This document shows, piece by piece, positions 24,865-36,869 of a DNA stretch of 64,000 bases; position 1 is the stretch's first letter; every line of letters begins with the position of its first letter. Where the stretch lies: the NCBI GenBank assembly GCA_037074705.1, contig CM073590.1, forward strand, positions 41,563,895 to 41,627,894, read 5' to 3'. The notes beneath the pieces were generated by a model. It made no database searches. It saw only the letters and a program-made list of their open reading frames with translations, and was not told the DNA's origin. This stretch comes from Zhengitettix transpicula (taxonomy: Eukaryota > Arthropoda > Insecta > Orthoptera > Tetrigidae). Position numbers and translations under genes: made by a program.

Positions 24865-26600
24865 AAAAAATAATTCAATAACCTTCCTCGTCTATACTTA
24901 TTTTATTTTACATTTAAAGTTTTACATAAATTCTATAATACAAAAAAATGGTTAAAATAAATGTTACTAGATTGTAAAAAAAGTTTAATTATTTTCACTA
25001 GATGAACTTTTTCCGTCAACTGCCTGGTACGCGGAATTTTCAATCGGTTAATTACATTTCCGTGGACTGGGTGTAGGAAAATCTTTTTTCGAGAAAAATT
25101 ATTACATTGTTTATTTTTTGGTTACCTTCTAGTATCTGTTTCTTAAGAAATAAATGAGATTTTCTCTAGAGACAAGCAGGCGGATGCCGCTGAAGTGTAA
25201 TTCAGTTGAAGGACACAGAAAAGAGTTATATCTTATATGGCGCACAATCTTCGGCACCATTTTCTAAAATATATACATTATAATTGTTGTAAATATTTAG
25301 CCTTTTACTGTATTGCCTACGCCTTTCATGGATCTAGATCAAATAATCTCAAACAGACACGTATTGCTAGTGAGGTAATTAGTGAACTCTTAGTGTATGG
25401 ACACCGACAAAACATTGCGGCTGTTCAAAGACTGTGTTCCCAGTTCCGGAGACTGATAAGAGCTGTGACGTGCTCTTACACTTCCTTGTGTCGAAACTGT
25501 GTCTGATACTCGAAATTTGTCTTCCATATTTTTTCAAATATTTACTAGACATAGCTTTTGGAGCTTAAATATTCGAGCCTACCACACTAGTAATCCTAAT
25601 TAGCATATATTACCGATTGAAAATACAAAAGCTAATAATATTCCCCGTGTTTCGAACAACTACGTCTTCATTCTCGAATTATCCGCCCATAATTGTTATA
25701 GAACACGCGACAATTACCGTTTTCTCACGTACAACTAAAATCGCACACGTTTAGTGTATGGATTGGCGTTCATTCGTTCATTTACTTTAATTTCTAATTT
25801 TAGTATTGGTACCTTGCTAGAACTCCAAAAGTGAATACTTTGACGACATAAATTTCGTGATTGTTGGTCAACCAAGTAGAACGCCTTCAGGTTTCTCGTA
25901 AACTACCAGGCCTGAAATTTAAAAGCCTACGTCCTTACAAAATCAAAATTTATTGTTGGAATCAGTATCCTTAATCCAGATCAATATCCGTTATACTCGG
26001 GTTATCTAGTCATGTATTGCTTTCGTCGATAATAATGACTAAATGATTTACGCTGCTGATATGCAGAATATTTATGACAGCAAGTATGTGATTTAATACT
26101 CGTATTTTAATATTTATTACTTTGGATATATCATATTTTCCGTCCATTTTTATCGCCAACACAATTATTACAGACGAACAGTTATACTCTTACGTATTTC
26201 AGAACTGTTAAGTCATTTTAGGCCCTTTTTTTGGGAAAATGTGTTTTTTCCGGCGGAGGGTTGATTGAAAATTACGAGCTACTTTTCTTCCAAAAATTTT
26301 AATTTATTTTGAATGACATAAATTTTATAGAATTTGTATTATATCTCATTTGTTTTTATTAAAATATCATTTGTGAAAGGAAAAAACACTTTCATAATTT
26401 TCTAAAATATTTAATTTTGTATTTTCTCAGAGAATTAGGCAATTTTTCATAATAATCTGTAAACATATATATAAATTTTTTAACACAATTTCAATATGAA
26501 CATCTGATATTAAAAATATTGGATAACATTAATTATAATTATCATAGTAACGTATGTAATTTTATAATTGTAAAAATCGTTAATTAGTTCTGAATATAAC
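24865..26600. other. AT-rich non-coding stretch
   Basis: No gene or repeat recognised. Frames such as 25237-25506 have no recognisable domain. Confidence 0.3.
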
Positions 26601-26605
26601 ATATA

Positions 26606-27091
26606 CAGGGTGTCCATAAATTATCTTTACAACTTTAGACTTTATTATTTATAAAACTATGCAAGCCAATAGGAAACGTGACATGATTACTCATAAATTT
26701 TTGTTTTCTCATTCATACACCTTAATAGGTATACCCCGAGTGGAAGGGGTAACGGTCAGTTGGTAATCAATTTCTCCACATCCAGCATCTCCACGGTGAC
26801 TTGGTCAAATGCATTAAGAATGTGTCTACAAGTCCCGTAGGACTGTAACCTTGGTTCGGTACAACAGATCCTTTAAAAGCACCAGAGGAAAGAGTCTACT
26901 GGTGAATCGTGGCGACCACCGAAACGGACTATCCCGTCCAATCCACCTATTCGGATGATTTTAAGCCAGAAATCGACGGACATGTAGGCCCCCATAAAAC
27001 TTTATGAGTTATCTTGACATATGGTTATTATCTCGTATAGTAATAACATTATTTAAGTCTAAAGTTGTAAAGATAATTTATGGACACCCTG
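26606..27091 (-). mobile_element. TA-flanked DNA transposon with perfect 37-bp inverted repeats and transposase remnant
   Basis: The left end (26606-26642, starting CAGGGTGTCCATAAATTATC) and the right end (27055-27091) are exact inverted copies over 37 bp, flanked on both sides by TA (26604-26605 and 27092-27093), the Tc1/mariner-superfamily target. The 486-bp element is internally deleted. Minus-strand translation still shows GGRHDSPVDSFLWCF, the decayed counterpart of WPPRSPDLTPLDFFLWGF, followed by RHILNAFDQVTVEML, which fits the next conserved segment (ILNAFAQVTPDML). Perfect termini alongside a dead coding part suggest mobilisation as a non-autonomous copy, perhaps fairly recently. Confidence 0.85.
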
Positions 27092-27094
27092 TAC

Positions 27095-29915
27095 ATCCTG
27101 AGTTTGACAATAACTTAATTCTTGAAATGTAGAAAGCATGCACCCATATTAATAATAGGTATCGAGGAAAACTGTACCGGAATTCTCCACATTTGGGACA
27201 CTTAGGTTCATTTGCTCGTCTCTTAGCTAGGTTGTATTTCCTCACATTCAGAGTAAGGTTTTAATATTTGTTTAATATTTGAGTGTCTTGGCGTTAAGAA
27301 CATATTGAAGCGCGATAATTGTTTACACATATACGAAAATGTTCTGAGGAAAGAGAATAAATATTTAACCCATCCGTAGTAAAGATAAGCGTAGGCGTTC
27401 ACTAGCTCGGGACTCCGAGGATACAATTGTTAACTATAGTGAAGACAATCTCACTCCAACTTTAAGAGGCCTTTCGAAACAGTATAGATATTTAACTTGA
27501 CGTAACAACTCTGGAGTCAATGCGTCGAAGAAGGAATACTCTTATTTAGTTCCGCTTAATTGAATAGACGCTGCGTTCACTTTCCGCAACCGAATTAGCT
27601 CTCTTCCACCTCTGAAGATCTACGTAGCTTTCCCCTTCCTAAACTTTGGTATCACCTCTCTTCCTCTTTTCTGCTGTCAGCTCCGTTTTTCTAACTTATT
27701 TTTTCATCGCTGTTCTCCCCCAGTTTTCTGAGTTTTCAACTCACGTAACAATCCATATACAATGGAGGGCAGAATAAATGCCTGTATACAATTCACCATT
27801 TTCATTTCGGAAGCGCTTATATTTTCCGCGACAGCTCCTTGAGTTTGCTCTGGCGTGAGTTTCCCCAGCGAGGTCATCGTCGAAGGTCCAACCCAGTTAT
27901 TTTAGAATTTTTCCTTACTGTCAGGTCGAAAACACGTAATCTATCCACTTTCATCGAGCTTTAACGGTATAACCCATATTGTGCATAAGATGAAGCGAGG
28001 AACGCTAACCATCTGCCAATTATTTCAAAGAAGCAGTATTAACATGAATGTGGTCGAGAAAAAAAGTCACACGCATTTCTGATAACGAAGGAATATTTTA
28101 GAAGAGAAATTAACAGCCGTCTGATTTCTACGTGTTAGGATGCTTACTCTAGCAGTGCGTACTCGACACATCGTCATGTGATATGAATCTGAACAGGACA
28201 TCACTTTGAAGCCGACTACAATGCTTCTTTAGATACGTATACATAAAGAGTACAATATTTGTAATACAGGAGGTAGAAAGATGGCGGTGCTAATATTTAA
28301 ACGTGACACGGAAAGAAGCACCGGAAAATACATGTGAAAATTAAGAAAGCAAACCTGCAAAGACGTGAGTAAGATAAACCGTAATTCAATTTTTTGGCAC
28401 AAAAACACGATCGGCAGCAAATTATTTGACCGAGTTACTTTCTATGTAGCTCGAGAAAAGTTTCCCAGAATGAAAACGGTTTTGCGGTTTTGGATTAAAG
28501 TTACTTCTCAGTTTTTTTATAATCAAGTAATATATATAAGAATGTTCTGTGAGCTTTTATTTATATATTTCTACTTACCACACTCACGTTAGTACAATTG
28601 TTTAGATACCACACAGTTGATAAACTGATTAAATGTAATAATAAAAACTGAAATTGTTACATAATAATTCAATGTTTGGTACAGTGAAAGAATATATAAT
28701 TATGAATTTTCATTTACAATAATATAAACTGAACTTTAGGATAATATATCACGTACTAATAAAATAATTTATAATCATAAAAACAATGCAATACCCAATA
28801 CAAAAATACATACGTATTCTTCTTCAACCATTTAATTTAAATCGTGTAATAGATTACAATCATAACAATTTTACATAAACAATTAAATAAACTAAAAATG
28901 TAATAAAGGTATGAATGCAAGGGAAGAAAGCGCTGAGATATCAAAGCACAAGGAAAAATTTTAGGACGTTGATAAAAGTTTTTATGACATCACTAGAACT
29001 GACATCACTTTAAATGTCGAAAATTATCGAAATTTAAAGTCGATAATTATAAAATTGAGTTACACATCTATTAGAACTTATATCGCTAAAAGGTAATTAG
29101 ACGTGTCAATTTCGGAGAATGGAGTATTTTAATGTTTGACGTTTCTGAATTGACAGTGTTCTATCGTGCAGTGAGATAGGATTGATGCTGCATTTGGACC
29201 AAAAGGTACGCACGCAGTCATATTCTTCTACAGGAATATCCGTAACACACAGTCGTACGTTGCTAGAAACCGATACATTCTTGACTTTAATGTTTTACTA
29301 GGGAACCAATTGAATGTATAATTAATACATCGAATATATTTTGGACAATTGACAACTGAAAATTAATGTTATGTAAAATATATGGACTTCCTGTTTAATT
29401 GTAACTGTGTTATATAAAATTATGTTGTTTTTTATTTCTATGCATAGGTGTCTATGGCAATATTGTCGAAAGCTCCAATTTTCAAAATTATATAATTTGA
29501 AAATGATTTTTTCAGATTAAAATTGAGGACTTATGAAAAACATTGAGGATAATACAAAATAACAATTACAATTTAATATATTAGGCAATAACATGTATGA
29601 AACAGAATATAATAGAGCATAATACATACACTATAATGGTAATATAATTGGTAATATATATGGTAATATAATTGAATCATATATCAGTATTCTTAATTTT
29701 TAGGTACGTTAATATATTCAATAATTTCTAGGGCATTGGAGTGAAATAATATAATTTAGGTAGTAATTGATTGTATAGGGTAGGCATTGGAGCTTTTGAG
29801 GCGGTCATAGATTTAATGTTTGTGCTATAAAGTAAAGGCTGGTCTCTGATACTTGTTTAGGATGTGTGGTATTAAACTTAATGTTAATTTTAAGACAGAG
29901 GAATAATAAAATAGG
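27095..29915. other. 2.8 kb non-coding stretch
   Basis: No gene or element recognised. A GC-richer unique patch lies at about 27540-27900; the part after 28560 is very AT-rich. Short direct repeats of GGTAATATAATT-like units occur around 29637-29680. Confidence 0.3.
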
Positions 29916-29924
29916 GACTGACAG

Positions 29925-30021
29925 CTGGATGAAGTTTTCTCGGGACAGCCGAAGAAGATGGCGGCGCCAGCCATCGAAACGTTGCGGCAAACAATCGTCG
30001 ATACACATCATCTTCATCCAG
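29925..30021 (+). mobile_element. 97-bp hairpin-ended element with hammerhead-like core
   Basis: CTGGATGAAG at 29925-29934 is matched by its exact inverse CTTCATCCAG at 30012-30021. The GC-rich interior, in an AT-rich setting, holds the core annotated at 29946-29988. The layout parallels the element at 21308 but with different terminal repeats. A TA run follows at about 30027-30047. Confidence 0.6.
29946..29988 (+). ncRNA. Hammerhead-like core with perfect 6-bp stem II
   Basis: C-CGAAGA-A, then GATGGC (29957-29962) paired exactly to GCCATC (29970-29975) around a 7-base loop, then GAAAC-GTT (29976-29983). Box 1 reads CCGAAGA, so one expected T is changed or missing. The flanks GC/GC can give two stem I pairs. 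Stem II is the best of all copies. Confidence 0.5.
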
Positions 30022-30049
30022 AGTAATTATATATATATATATATATACT

Positions 30050-30980
30050 TATTTAGCCTACAATTGTATTTATATATATATTTTTATCTTAGAAGTATCT
30101 TTTCTACATGCGTGGCGACCTCTCAACCACAATTCTGTTCAGTATGTCTATTACCATAGATTGTATGTATCTTGTCATAACTGCCACCGATACTTTCCTC
30201 TTTTAGCAGTAAAAAATACCCAAAAATTAGGGTTGTCTAAACCCGCCACTGCTCTCTCCCCGACGAGACATGGCATCTGCTGTATACTATCTTCAAGCTA
30301 GTGAGTTAATACAGCAACAAGAGACCAAATATAGACACGCTAAAAGGAAATACTTCCCAGAGTATACTTGACCAGATGCCGTAAGCCAAGTACTCCCAAA
30401 AAGACGCGTTGATCGTTTATCTGCCGCGGTGTGTCTGTGATGCTAATTTTTTCCCGCGCGTAACTGTGGTACTTTTATCTACTTCGCCTGTGCGAATATT
30501 CATTGTGCTTGCGAAATGCGGTGCAACCGCAATCCTCCCCTTGTATAGTGTGACATTGTCACCAGAACCCTATTAAGGCAGCTGGCAATGACACATCCAT
30601 GACATATTTCGGCGTGGTTGCGTAGGATTCTCCACCCACCCACACCCGGTAGTGCGTAATGGAACTTCCTGAATGCCATCATCTCAGCTGTTTGTGTGGG
30701 CCAACGTGCCTGTAATCACACTAACGCGGAACTGTCAAACTGTGAAATTCATATTTCTCTCTTACGGCGACGGTATCGGCCTAATTAATTTTAAAGTACG
30801 AAATGGGCAGGATTACAATCACAAACACCCAATTTCCTTTTATGAAGGTTGCTTAGGTAGAAAAGTTTTGTTGATTATTTGACTTGGCATACAATAATGA
30901 TTTTCGTGTTATAGGTTAAATTATTAAGGAGACCAAACAGATAATTAAAAAGTATAATTAATTTTTCTAAACTATATCTG
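30050..30980. other. Non-coding stretch
   Basis: A GC-richer unique patch lies at 30240-30720 with no convincing open frame. No element recognised. Confidence 0.3.
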
Positions 30981-31057
30981 ACTTGTATTAATAAACTTGG
31001 TGGAAATTGACAAAAATACAGTATTTATTTATAAACATTAAAATTTGTAATTAACTA

Positions 31058-31105
31058 AAATACATAACGTTTCTTCCCTTCTGCTAGGAAACTTCAGATG
31101 TATCT
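31058..31105 (-). ncRNA. Hammerhead-like core with 8-bp stem I (best closing stem)
   Basis: Minus strand: AGATACAT (31105-31098), CTGAAG (31097-31092), TTTCC paired to GGGAA (five pairs, one G-U, 8-base loop), GAAAC-GTT (31073-31066), then ATGTATTT (31065-31058). The outer strands pair over all 8 positions with one G-U. Box 1 lacks its final A or has it changed to T. Stems I and II are both intact, which is hard to explain by chance. Confidence 0.5.
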
Positions 31106-31616
31106 AAAATTATTTAAGAAATATAATAAAAAGCAATTAAAGGATGAATCCCAAACTAGCAAATGAAGTATAAAATGGTGTTACATTATTACAGAAACAA
31201 TTAAAATAATAATAAAACAATTTAACAAAACATTTAGACATCCTACATCAACTTCTAAGATCGAAATGCCAATCAAACACTTCACATAGCTTAATTCATG
31301 GAGACGAATTTATTACACACAAGAATTAAACATTCGAAATTGCAAGAATATATTATTTTAAATTATAATAACAGCGAATCACACATGGAATTTTAATGTT
31401 GTGTATCTGTTTGTACATTAATTGAATTTATATTAAAGCTAATATGTAGAATTCACGAGGATAATAATTGCTTTCTCCAATAAAGATTTTTACATTAATC
31501 CAATCAATTTAATGATTGTGTATGTTCTCTAATTCTAGTTCGAAGCTTGACTTATTTATAAGTTTGGGATACAACCTTTGATTGTTTTTTTTACTATATT
31601 TGTTAAATAATTATTT

Positions 31617-31666
31617 TATATACTTCTGAAGAAGTTCCTAAACAAAGGGAAGAAACGTTATTTATT
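31617..31666 (+). ncRNA. Hammerhead-like core, partner arm
   Basis: CTGAAGA (31626-31632), A, GTTCC opposite GGGAA (four of five pairs, one G-U), GAAAC-GTT (31652-31659). Both boxes are perfect but stem I has decayed to scattered pairs. It is the inverted counterpart of the core at 31058-31105. Confidence 0.45.
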
Positions 31667-31740
31667 AAAGTTAATTGTAGATTTTAATGTTTATAATGAA
31701 ATGCTGACTTTTGGCCAATTTCCACTAATTATAAATAAAA

Positions 31741-34700
31741 ATTATAGTTAAATTAATTGAATTTAACTTGTTTCAGTCCAAATTTTGGTATAAAATTTTA
31801 TCTATAATTTAATACCTTTATTGTATACATGTTGAGGGTCTACATTAGGACTGAATCATGTTAAATTAAATAATAATTTTTAATTGTCTGTTTTGGATTT
31901 GCATAAATAAAAAAATGTGGAAGAGAATTCAAAAAGTGTGTTCTGGACAGTATTCTATGGAGTTGTATTTAGACAACACGTTTAACATATAATAAGCAGA
32001 GAAGCAATTATAGGGTATATTCAGGACAAAATCTGAACTAATTTCGGAAGTCGAATTGTGACTACTTTAGACATTTCTAATACGAGTGGGTGGAGTATAG
32101 GATTGTAAAACGGAAGTTGGACTAACGAGAGTCTCAGAAGAAAATATTGCCAGAAATCGCGTAGAGGGCCTAAGCAGTTTTTATTTCACCAGAAATTGAC
32201 AGTTTATCAGGAAGTTACTTCGTATGGTGTTACCACTTGAGGGCTGTGCACATAGTCCATATCTTTGAGTAAATCTGAGATAACAAGTGCGTTGTCGGAT
32301 CACAAAACGTCCGAATGTTAAACAGACTAATCATGCGTTTGTGTATTCGCAGATAGTCACTTGTGCGTTCGATAAAACTTTACATATATAGAAAGCTGGA
32401 CAAACAGATGTGAAACTAAACAGATTTGATTTTATCGTAAGAATGAACTACAAATATTGGTACTTGTTTCTCATATGCTTAAGTATGTTTTGTAAACTGG
32501 TATTGCGTTGTTAAATGAGAAATAATTAGACAGTTCTTTATAGTTTTATGAAAAATGTTAACGACGTGATTTTAAAACTGCGCCAGTCAACTTATTTCTT
32601 CACAAAGGTAATCGCGTCCGATAAAGAACTGACATTAAGTATGTATATTACAAGAGAAACAGCATCAAAAAGTTCTCTAATTATTATTAAGATGAAATAT
32701 AAACAACATTGACACAAAATTGTGCTGTGTATTCATCTTCAAATTACCAGAAGTGAAAGTAAAATATTTGCATTTTTCTTCTGTATTACATTCCATAGTG
32801 TTTGTATGATGGTTTTAGTGCAAAAATAGTGTAGAAACCTCAACGTGTGAATGGCCTCTGTAGAGATACACACGAAAAATTGGTGAGTTCCGCCACGTGA
32901 AATTGTAACGATGGATGAGAGAAAAGCGACCTGTATTTTCTCTTTCAAATTAATCGCTGACAGGTACAAAGCATGGAATCGGATGTATGTCAGCGAATCG
33001 TTGATCAGCTTCTTGTAGGTCAACTGAATAGAGCAATTTTGAACTTTTTTTTCATAATATTGATGTGATTTGTTTTACGTGGCAAATTACTAACACGTTA
33101 ATTTTGTCGCTTACATCTCTGCCTCTCAAATTGATAATTAACAGTCTTCTATAGTTCCAAATTGATAATTTAAAAGTCTCCCAGTGTATTTGTACTTGCT
33201 TTAATGTATAGTATGCATAATATTATCGTTTTGTAGTGAAAGTATTAGAGTTATGCATAAGGTTGTCCCAGGACGAAATAACAATGATTTCAGAATCTTA
33301 AATATTTTTAATATACGCAAAAATAAAAATTGGGTGTATATCAGATTAGTTTCAAAATAAATGTAAATAATGGAAACACGGTAAAAAGCATCGTATGCCA
33401 TAATACATATGAATATTTTCTTATTGACGAGTCTTATGATAATATCAGTAGTTTGAAAGTATTCAAGTATTTCCCGACCAAGAGCTAAAACGACTAAAGG
33501 ACAAAAAACTTATTTCTTATAAATTACAAGTATTTTTTCCGTTTTAACATCCGAATTTCCAATTATTTTAAGTAGAAAAAAATGTAGTACGAACAATTTA
33601 TTTAAAAAGTCATGTTAAAATAACATCGACATTTTGTATAAATTTGTTCCTTCCTCAGGACGTGACTCTTTTCCGTTCACTTCCAAAAGTTAAGAAAGGC
33701 ATTTTTTTATAATTAATAATCACGTTTAAGCATCATTTAAGACTCAATCTACAACCTTCCTCTACGCCTGCCGTCCCAAGAATAAAAAATATGAATGATT
33801 TCAACTAATTTGTGAAACATGCTTATATATTCCTAGCATACTACTTTTTAATAACTTAAATATAATTGACTAAAATTTTTGTTATTAACAGTAGCGTAAT
33901 AAATTTCATTTAAACCACTCGTAATTATTTATTAAATTATTCCGGTAACGTTTGTTAACCGCGTTTGATTACGTCAGAGGTAATACTTTTATTAGCTAAC
34001 ACTTTTTGGCCATTTCAATCCGATTTAGGAATTTCTCATTTCTAAAGTTTTCGTTCGATTTGAATTAAGTGTTAATACGATTTGTAGCTGCCAATTTTGA
34101 GTGTCACCAAAATTAAATTTAGGAACATTCAAAAGTAATCTAATATCAGCGTTATATCATATTAGCGATTAAGAATGAAAGTAGGATAATTGTATGTCTG
34201 ATTTTCATTTCAATAGGATTTATATTTTTGGAGATCAGAAGAAAAGCTTTCGAACGAAACTCAGCAATGCAGGCCATGAAACTGATTTAAATGATCAGAA
34301 TGGAGAAATCTTTGACGGGCCAGAAAATTTGGGTATATTTTTCGTTAATATCAGAAAGATCTATGAATTGGATCAATTACTACATAATAGAAAAAAAATT
34401 AACGCATGTAAGATACACAAGATGAAAACAAATTAATTTTGAACAATATAATTTAAAAATGTGTACACATTCGATGAACAGTTGTGATCTTTGGGCCCCT
34501 TTACGTATTAATTCTAGAGGAATGGTGTAAGCTTAAGGAATTAATCTGTAAAACATCCCACAGAACACACTTTCGATCAAAACGTCTACATTTTTTTCAA
34601 TTGTACGATTCAAAATTAATTTCTGTTTTTTCTCTGTTATACGGCCGTTAATTCTTGTGTTATTTTTTCGTTTGAGTCAAATCTTTCAGGCAAATGTATG

Positions 34701-36135
34701 TATAAATTTTGGTACAAATACAAGGTAATTCGGTATAAGTTTCCTATAAAGCGTTGTATGACTTGAGATAATTTAATTGTTTTCGTCTATACTAAGAATG
34801 AATGGGTGAATAAAATCGTAAAGACCAACATATGATTTAGTGTTTCCGTTATTATTGAAATCTGCGCATCGTTATTTATTGTGTTGGGAACAAAGTTCAT
34901 AATGTAAACTCTCAATTCGTCGTACGTCTTTGATTTCACTGCGTGAATTTCATATGATGGCGTAAGATCTGGGAACCGTAGCTGCTAAGCCAATCTGCTT
35001 GGAATGTTAAATATGGCTGACGTGTCACTTCGCCGTTGGAGTGTGTGCAGTCTCTGTCGTGCCTAATGAATGAGTCATGTGTCGATGAAGCTAATTTTTT
35101 TTCCACTATTCTGTGTATGTTATATCGTAATTGCTCAGAACACCCTGTATGTTTCCCTACATCTCCGCCTGGAGACGGAGGACGTGAGGTGCCTTATCTC
35201 AAGTGCGTAGCGTTGCGTGTGGGGACGTTGACTCCGTGTCGGGACAGGAAGCTGCGATCTTCCGCCGCTTCTCTACTTGTCAATCTTGTCCTAATTACCG
35301 GGCCAACTAGTGGGGCTGCTGAATCATCCAAACAAAACATTCCACGCAATTAACTCGTCTGGCGCCAATTTCTCTGCCCCTGGAAAACCGTCAGGAAAAT
35401 AAATTACTGTCATTCGTTTGTAAGAATTTTCATCGGAGTCTGTGTAGCTACTTTCTAGTCAAATTCACGTGAAATTTAATAAAGTATAATAGCAGTAAGG
35501 TACGCCCGCTGGATGACGTCGAATCATGTCTCAGGATTCGAAAAGAAGAAGAATAGGTTTTCAACATTCTTCCACTTATGGATTTATTTACCAGTACGTC
35601 GGCTTCCACCATTTGAGATATGCGTCTATTACAACTTATATCGATATAAAATAATTATACGTGTCGATGGAGATATTTAAAATTCTACTATCTGCATTGT
35701 TATTTTGAAAGGATTCATTATGTTCTGTCGTTGGATTGGATGATAATACAGTTACATTTCCGTTTTCATATTCCATTACAGTAATTCCGTAAGACAGACA
35801 CTTTTGATAATTTTTGCGAAATAAGAAATTTTTTGGAATAGTTACGTAATTTCACAGGTCCTTTTTGGTGAGACTTAATCCTTAAATAACCTTGACTCTC
35901 CCGGTATAATTATTTAAATGATTGTACGTTTAATACACGATGACGGTGGATATGATTTCCGCAGAAACTTGATGTAATAAACAATTGACCGGGTTGATAA
36001 ACCGAGAATCTTTTATCAGAATTATTGTTGTCGAATATTTTTCTATATGCAGTTTTATATATTATATCTATAAAGAATTTGTTCGCTGAAAAAGTATTTT
36101 GTTCCTTGCAATGTACAAGATAATAACGCAGATAT
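31741..36135. other. 4.4 kb of mostly AT-rich intronic DNA
   Basis: No gene recognised. A GC-richer segment at about 35030-35390 contains a 105-codon frame with no recognisable domain; it may be a unique conserved or regulatory piece. Frames at 32739-33023 and 34194-34436 look like chance. Confidence 0.3.
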
Positions 36136-36140
36136 TTATT

Positions 36141-36540
36141 TAGTACTTGCTGGGTGTCCGGCGTTGCCCGTGTATTTATTTATATAAACCCGAAAAACTA
36201 TTTAATTATATATTTATGTGTAGTCAAGAAGTGATTTAACTAAATCTAACTGTTCCTAGTTCCGTACACACTTTCGACCGATAGAGCATTAATTGTAAAA
36301 CGTTAAAGGAATTAATTGTTTCAAACTTCTGTCTTAAGTGCCACCGGGACTTTCACCAGTAACCTTAGCGACCCCTAAAACATTGTATTCGTAACCAATC
36401 TCAATCACCACCCCATCACGGATTCTGAATACCCGTTTCATAATAAGGACCTATGAGGTAAGGTGAATCAGTGTGAAAAATTTCGTGGCAATCAGCCTCA
36501 TGGTCTCTGAAATAAGGAGTAAGTAGCTCTGACTTTTACA
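36141..36540 (-). repeat. Degenerate interspersed repeat with hairpin terminus
   Basis: Read on the minus strand, the right-hand end is CGGGCAACGCCGGACACCCA followed by GCAAGTA, closely matching the terminus at 51336-51360 (which ends CTAGT) and related to the one at 13973. The body contains a stretch with the look of 3' regions of animal interspersed repeats (plus strand GTGAAAAATTTCGTGGCAAT). The boundary at about 36540 is a guess. Confidence 0.4.
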
Positions 36541-36729
36541 TGAATAATTAAATATCTGAGAAACGAGAAATTCAAAAATTTAGTTAGATGCTATTAAACT
36601 GGTGCTTTTTAATCGTTTATACCATTATATTTCATAAATAATATTTTTATTTTCGTCTGAATTATTTATATTATAATTTATATAATTAACTACATTTCCA
36701 GACTTTTTAAAATATTATATTTTACACTT

Positions 36730-36770
36730 TAGCGACGTTTCAGTACATTTTTGGTACTTTCATCAGGCTA
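36730..36770 (-). ncRNA. Hammerhead-like core, both boxes and both stems intact
   Basis: Minus strand: TAGC (stem I), CTGATGA (36766-36760), A, AGTAC, 7-base loop, GTACT, GAAAC-GTC (36741-36734), GCTA (stem I). AGTAC/GTACT is a perfect 5-bp stem II and TAGC/GCTA a perfect 4-bp stem I. ACGU after GAA is self-complementary, as in hammerheads with very short stem III that work as dimers, and C falls at the expected cleavage position. The only departure from consensus is one extra A before stem II. This is the best candidate to test for self-cleavage. Confidence 0.55.
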
Positions 36771-36869
36771 TAACAACTTTATTGAAACCTTATAAAAGTA
36801 CAAAAACTTACTGAAATAACGTTAAAGTTTTAATAAAATATTTTAAAATATCTGAAAAGGTCGCGAACT

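Larger units (their letters stand above)
30985..31740. mobile_element. Inverted-arm element with one hammerhead-like core in each arm
   Basis: Arms of about 140 bp (30985-31125 and 31598-31740) are diverged inverted copies. Shared blocks include GTGGAAATTG, ATAAACATTAAAAT, AATTAACT, AACGTTTCTTCCC and the core itself. A third, solo copy of the arm lies at 40495-40660 (sharing the CTGACTTTTGGC and AATTTCCAC blocks). The interior (31126-31597) is AT-rich with no open frame. Penelope-like elements have terminal repeats that may be inverted and that carry hammerheads, which makes a non-autonomous or deleted Penelope-like element the leading guess. No reverse transcriptase or GIY-YIG remnant was seen. 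Confidence 0.5.

Noticed and set aside
35130..35150. ACACCCTGTA, like a terminus of the CAGGGTG elements
   Set aside because: No inverted partner and no transposase remnant nearby; a ten-base match can be chance.
35036..35353. Possible coding exon of 105 codons
   Set aside because: No recognisable domain, no convincing splice pair, and cysteine- and serine-rich low-information residues; kept only as a GC-richer unique patch.
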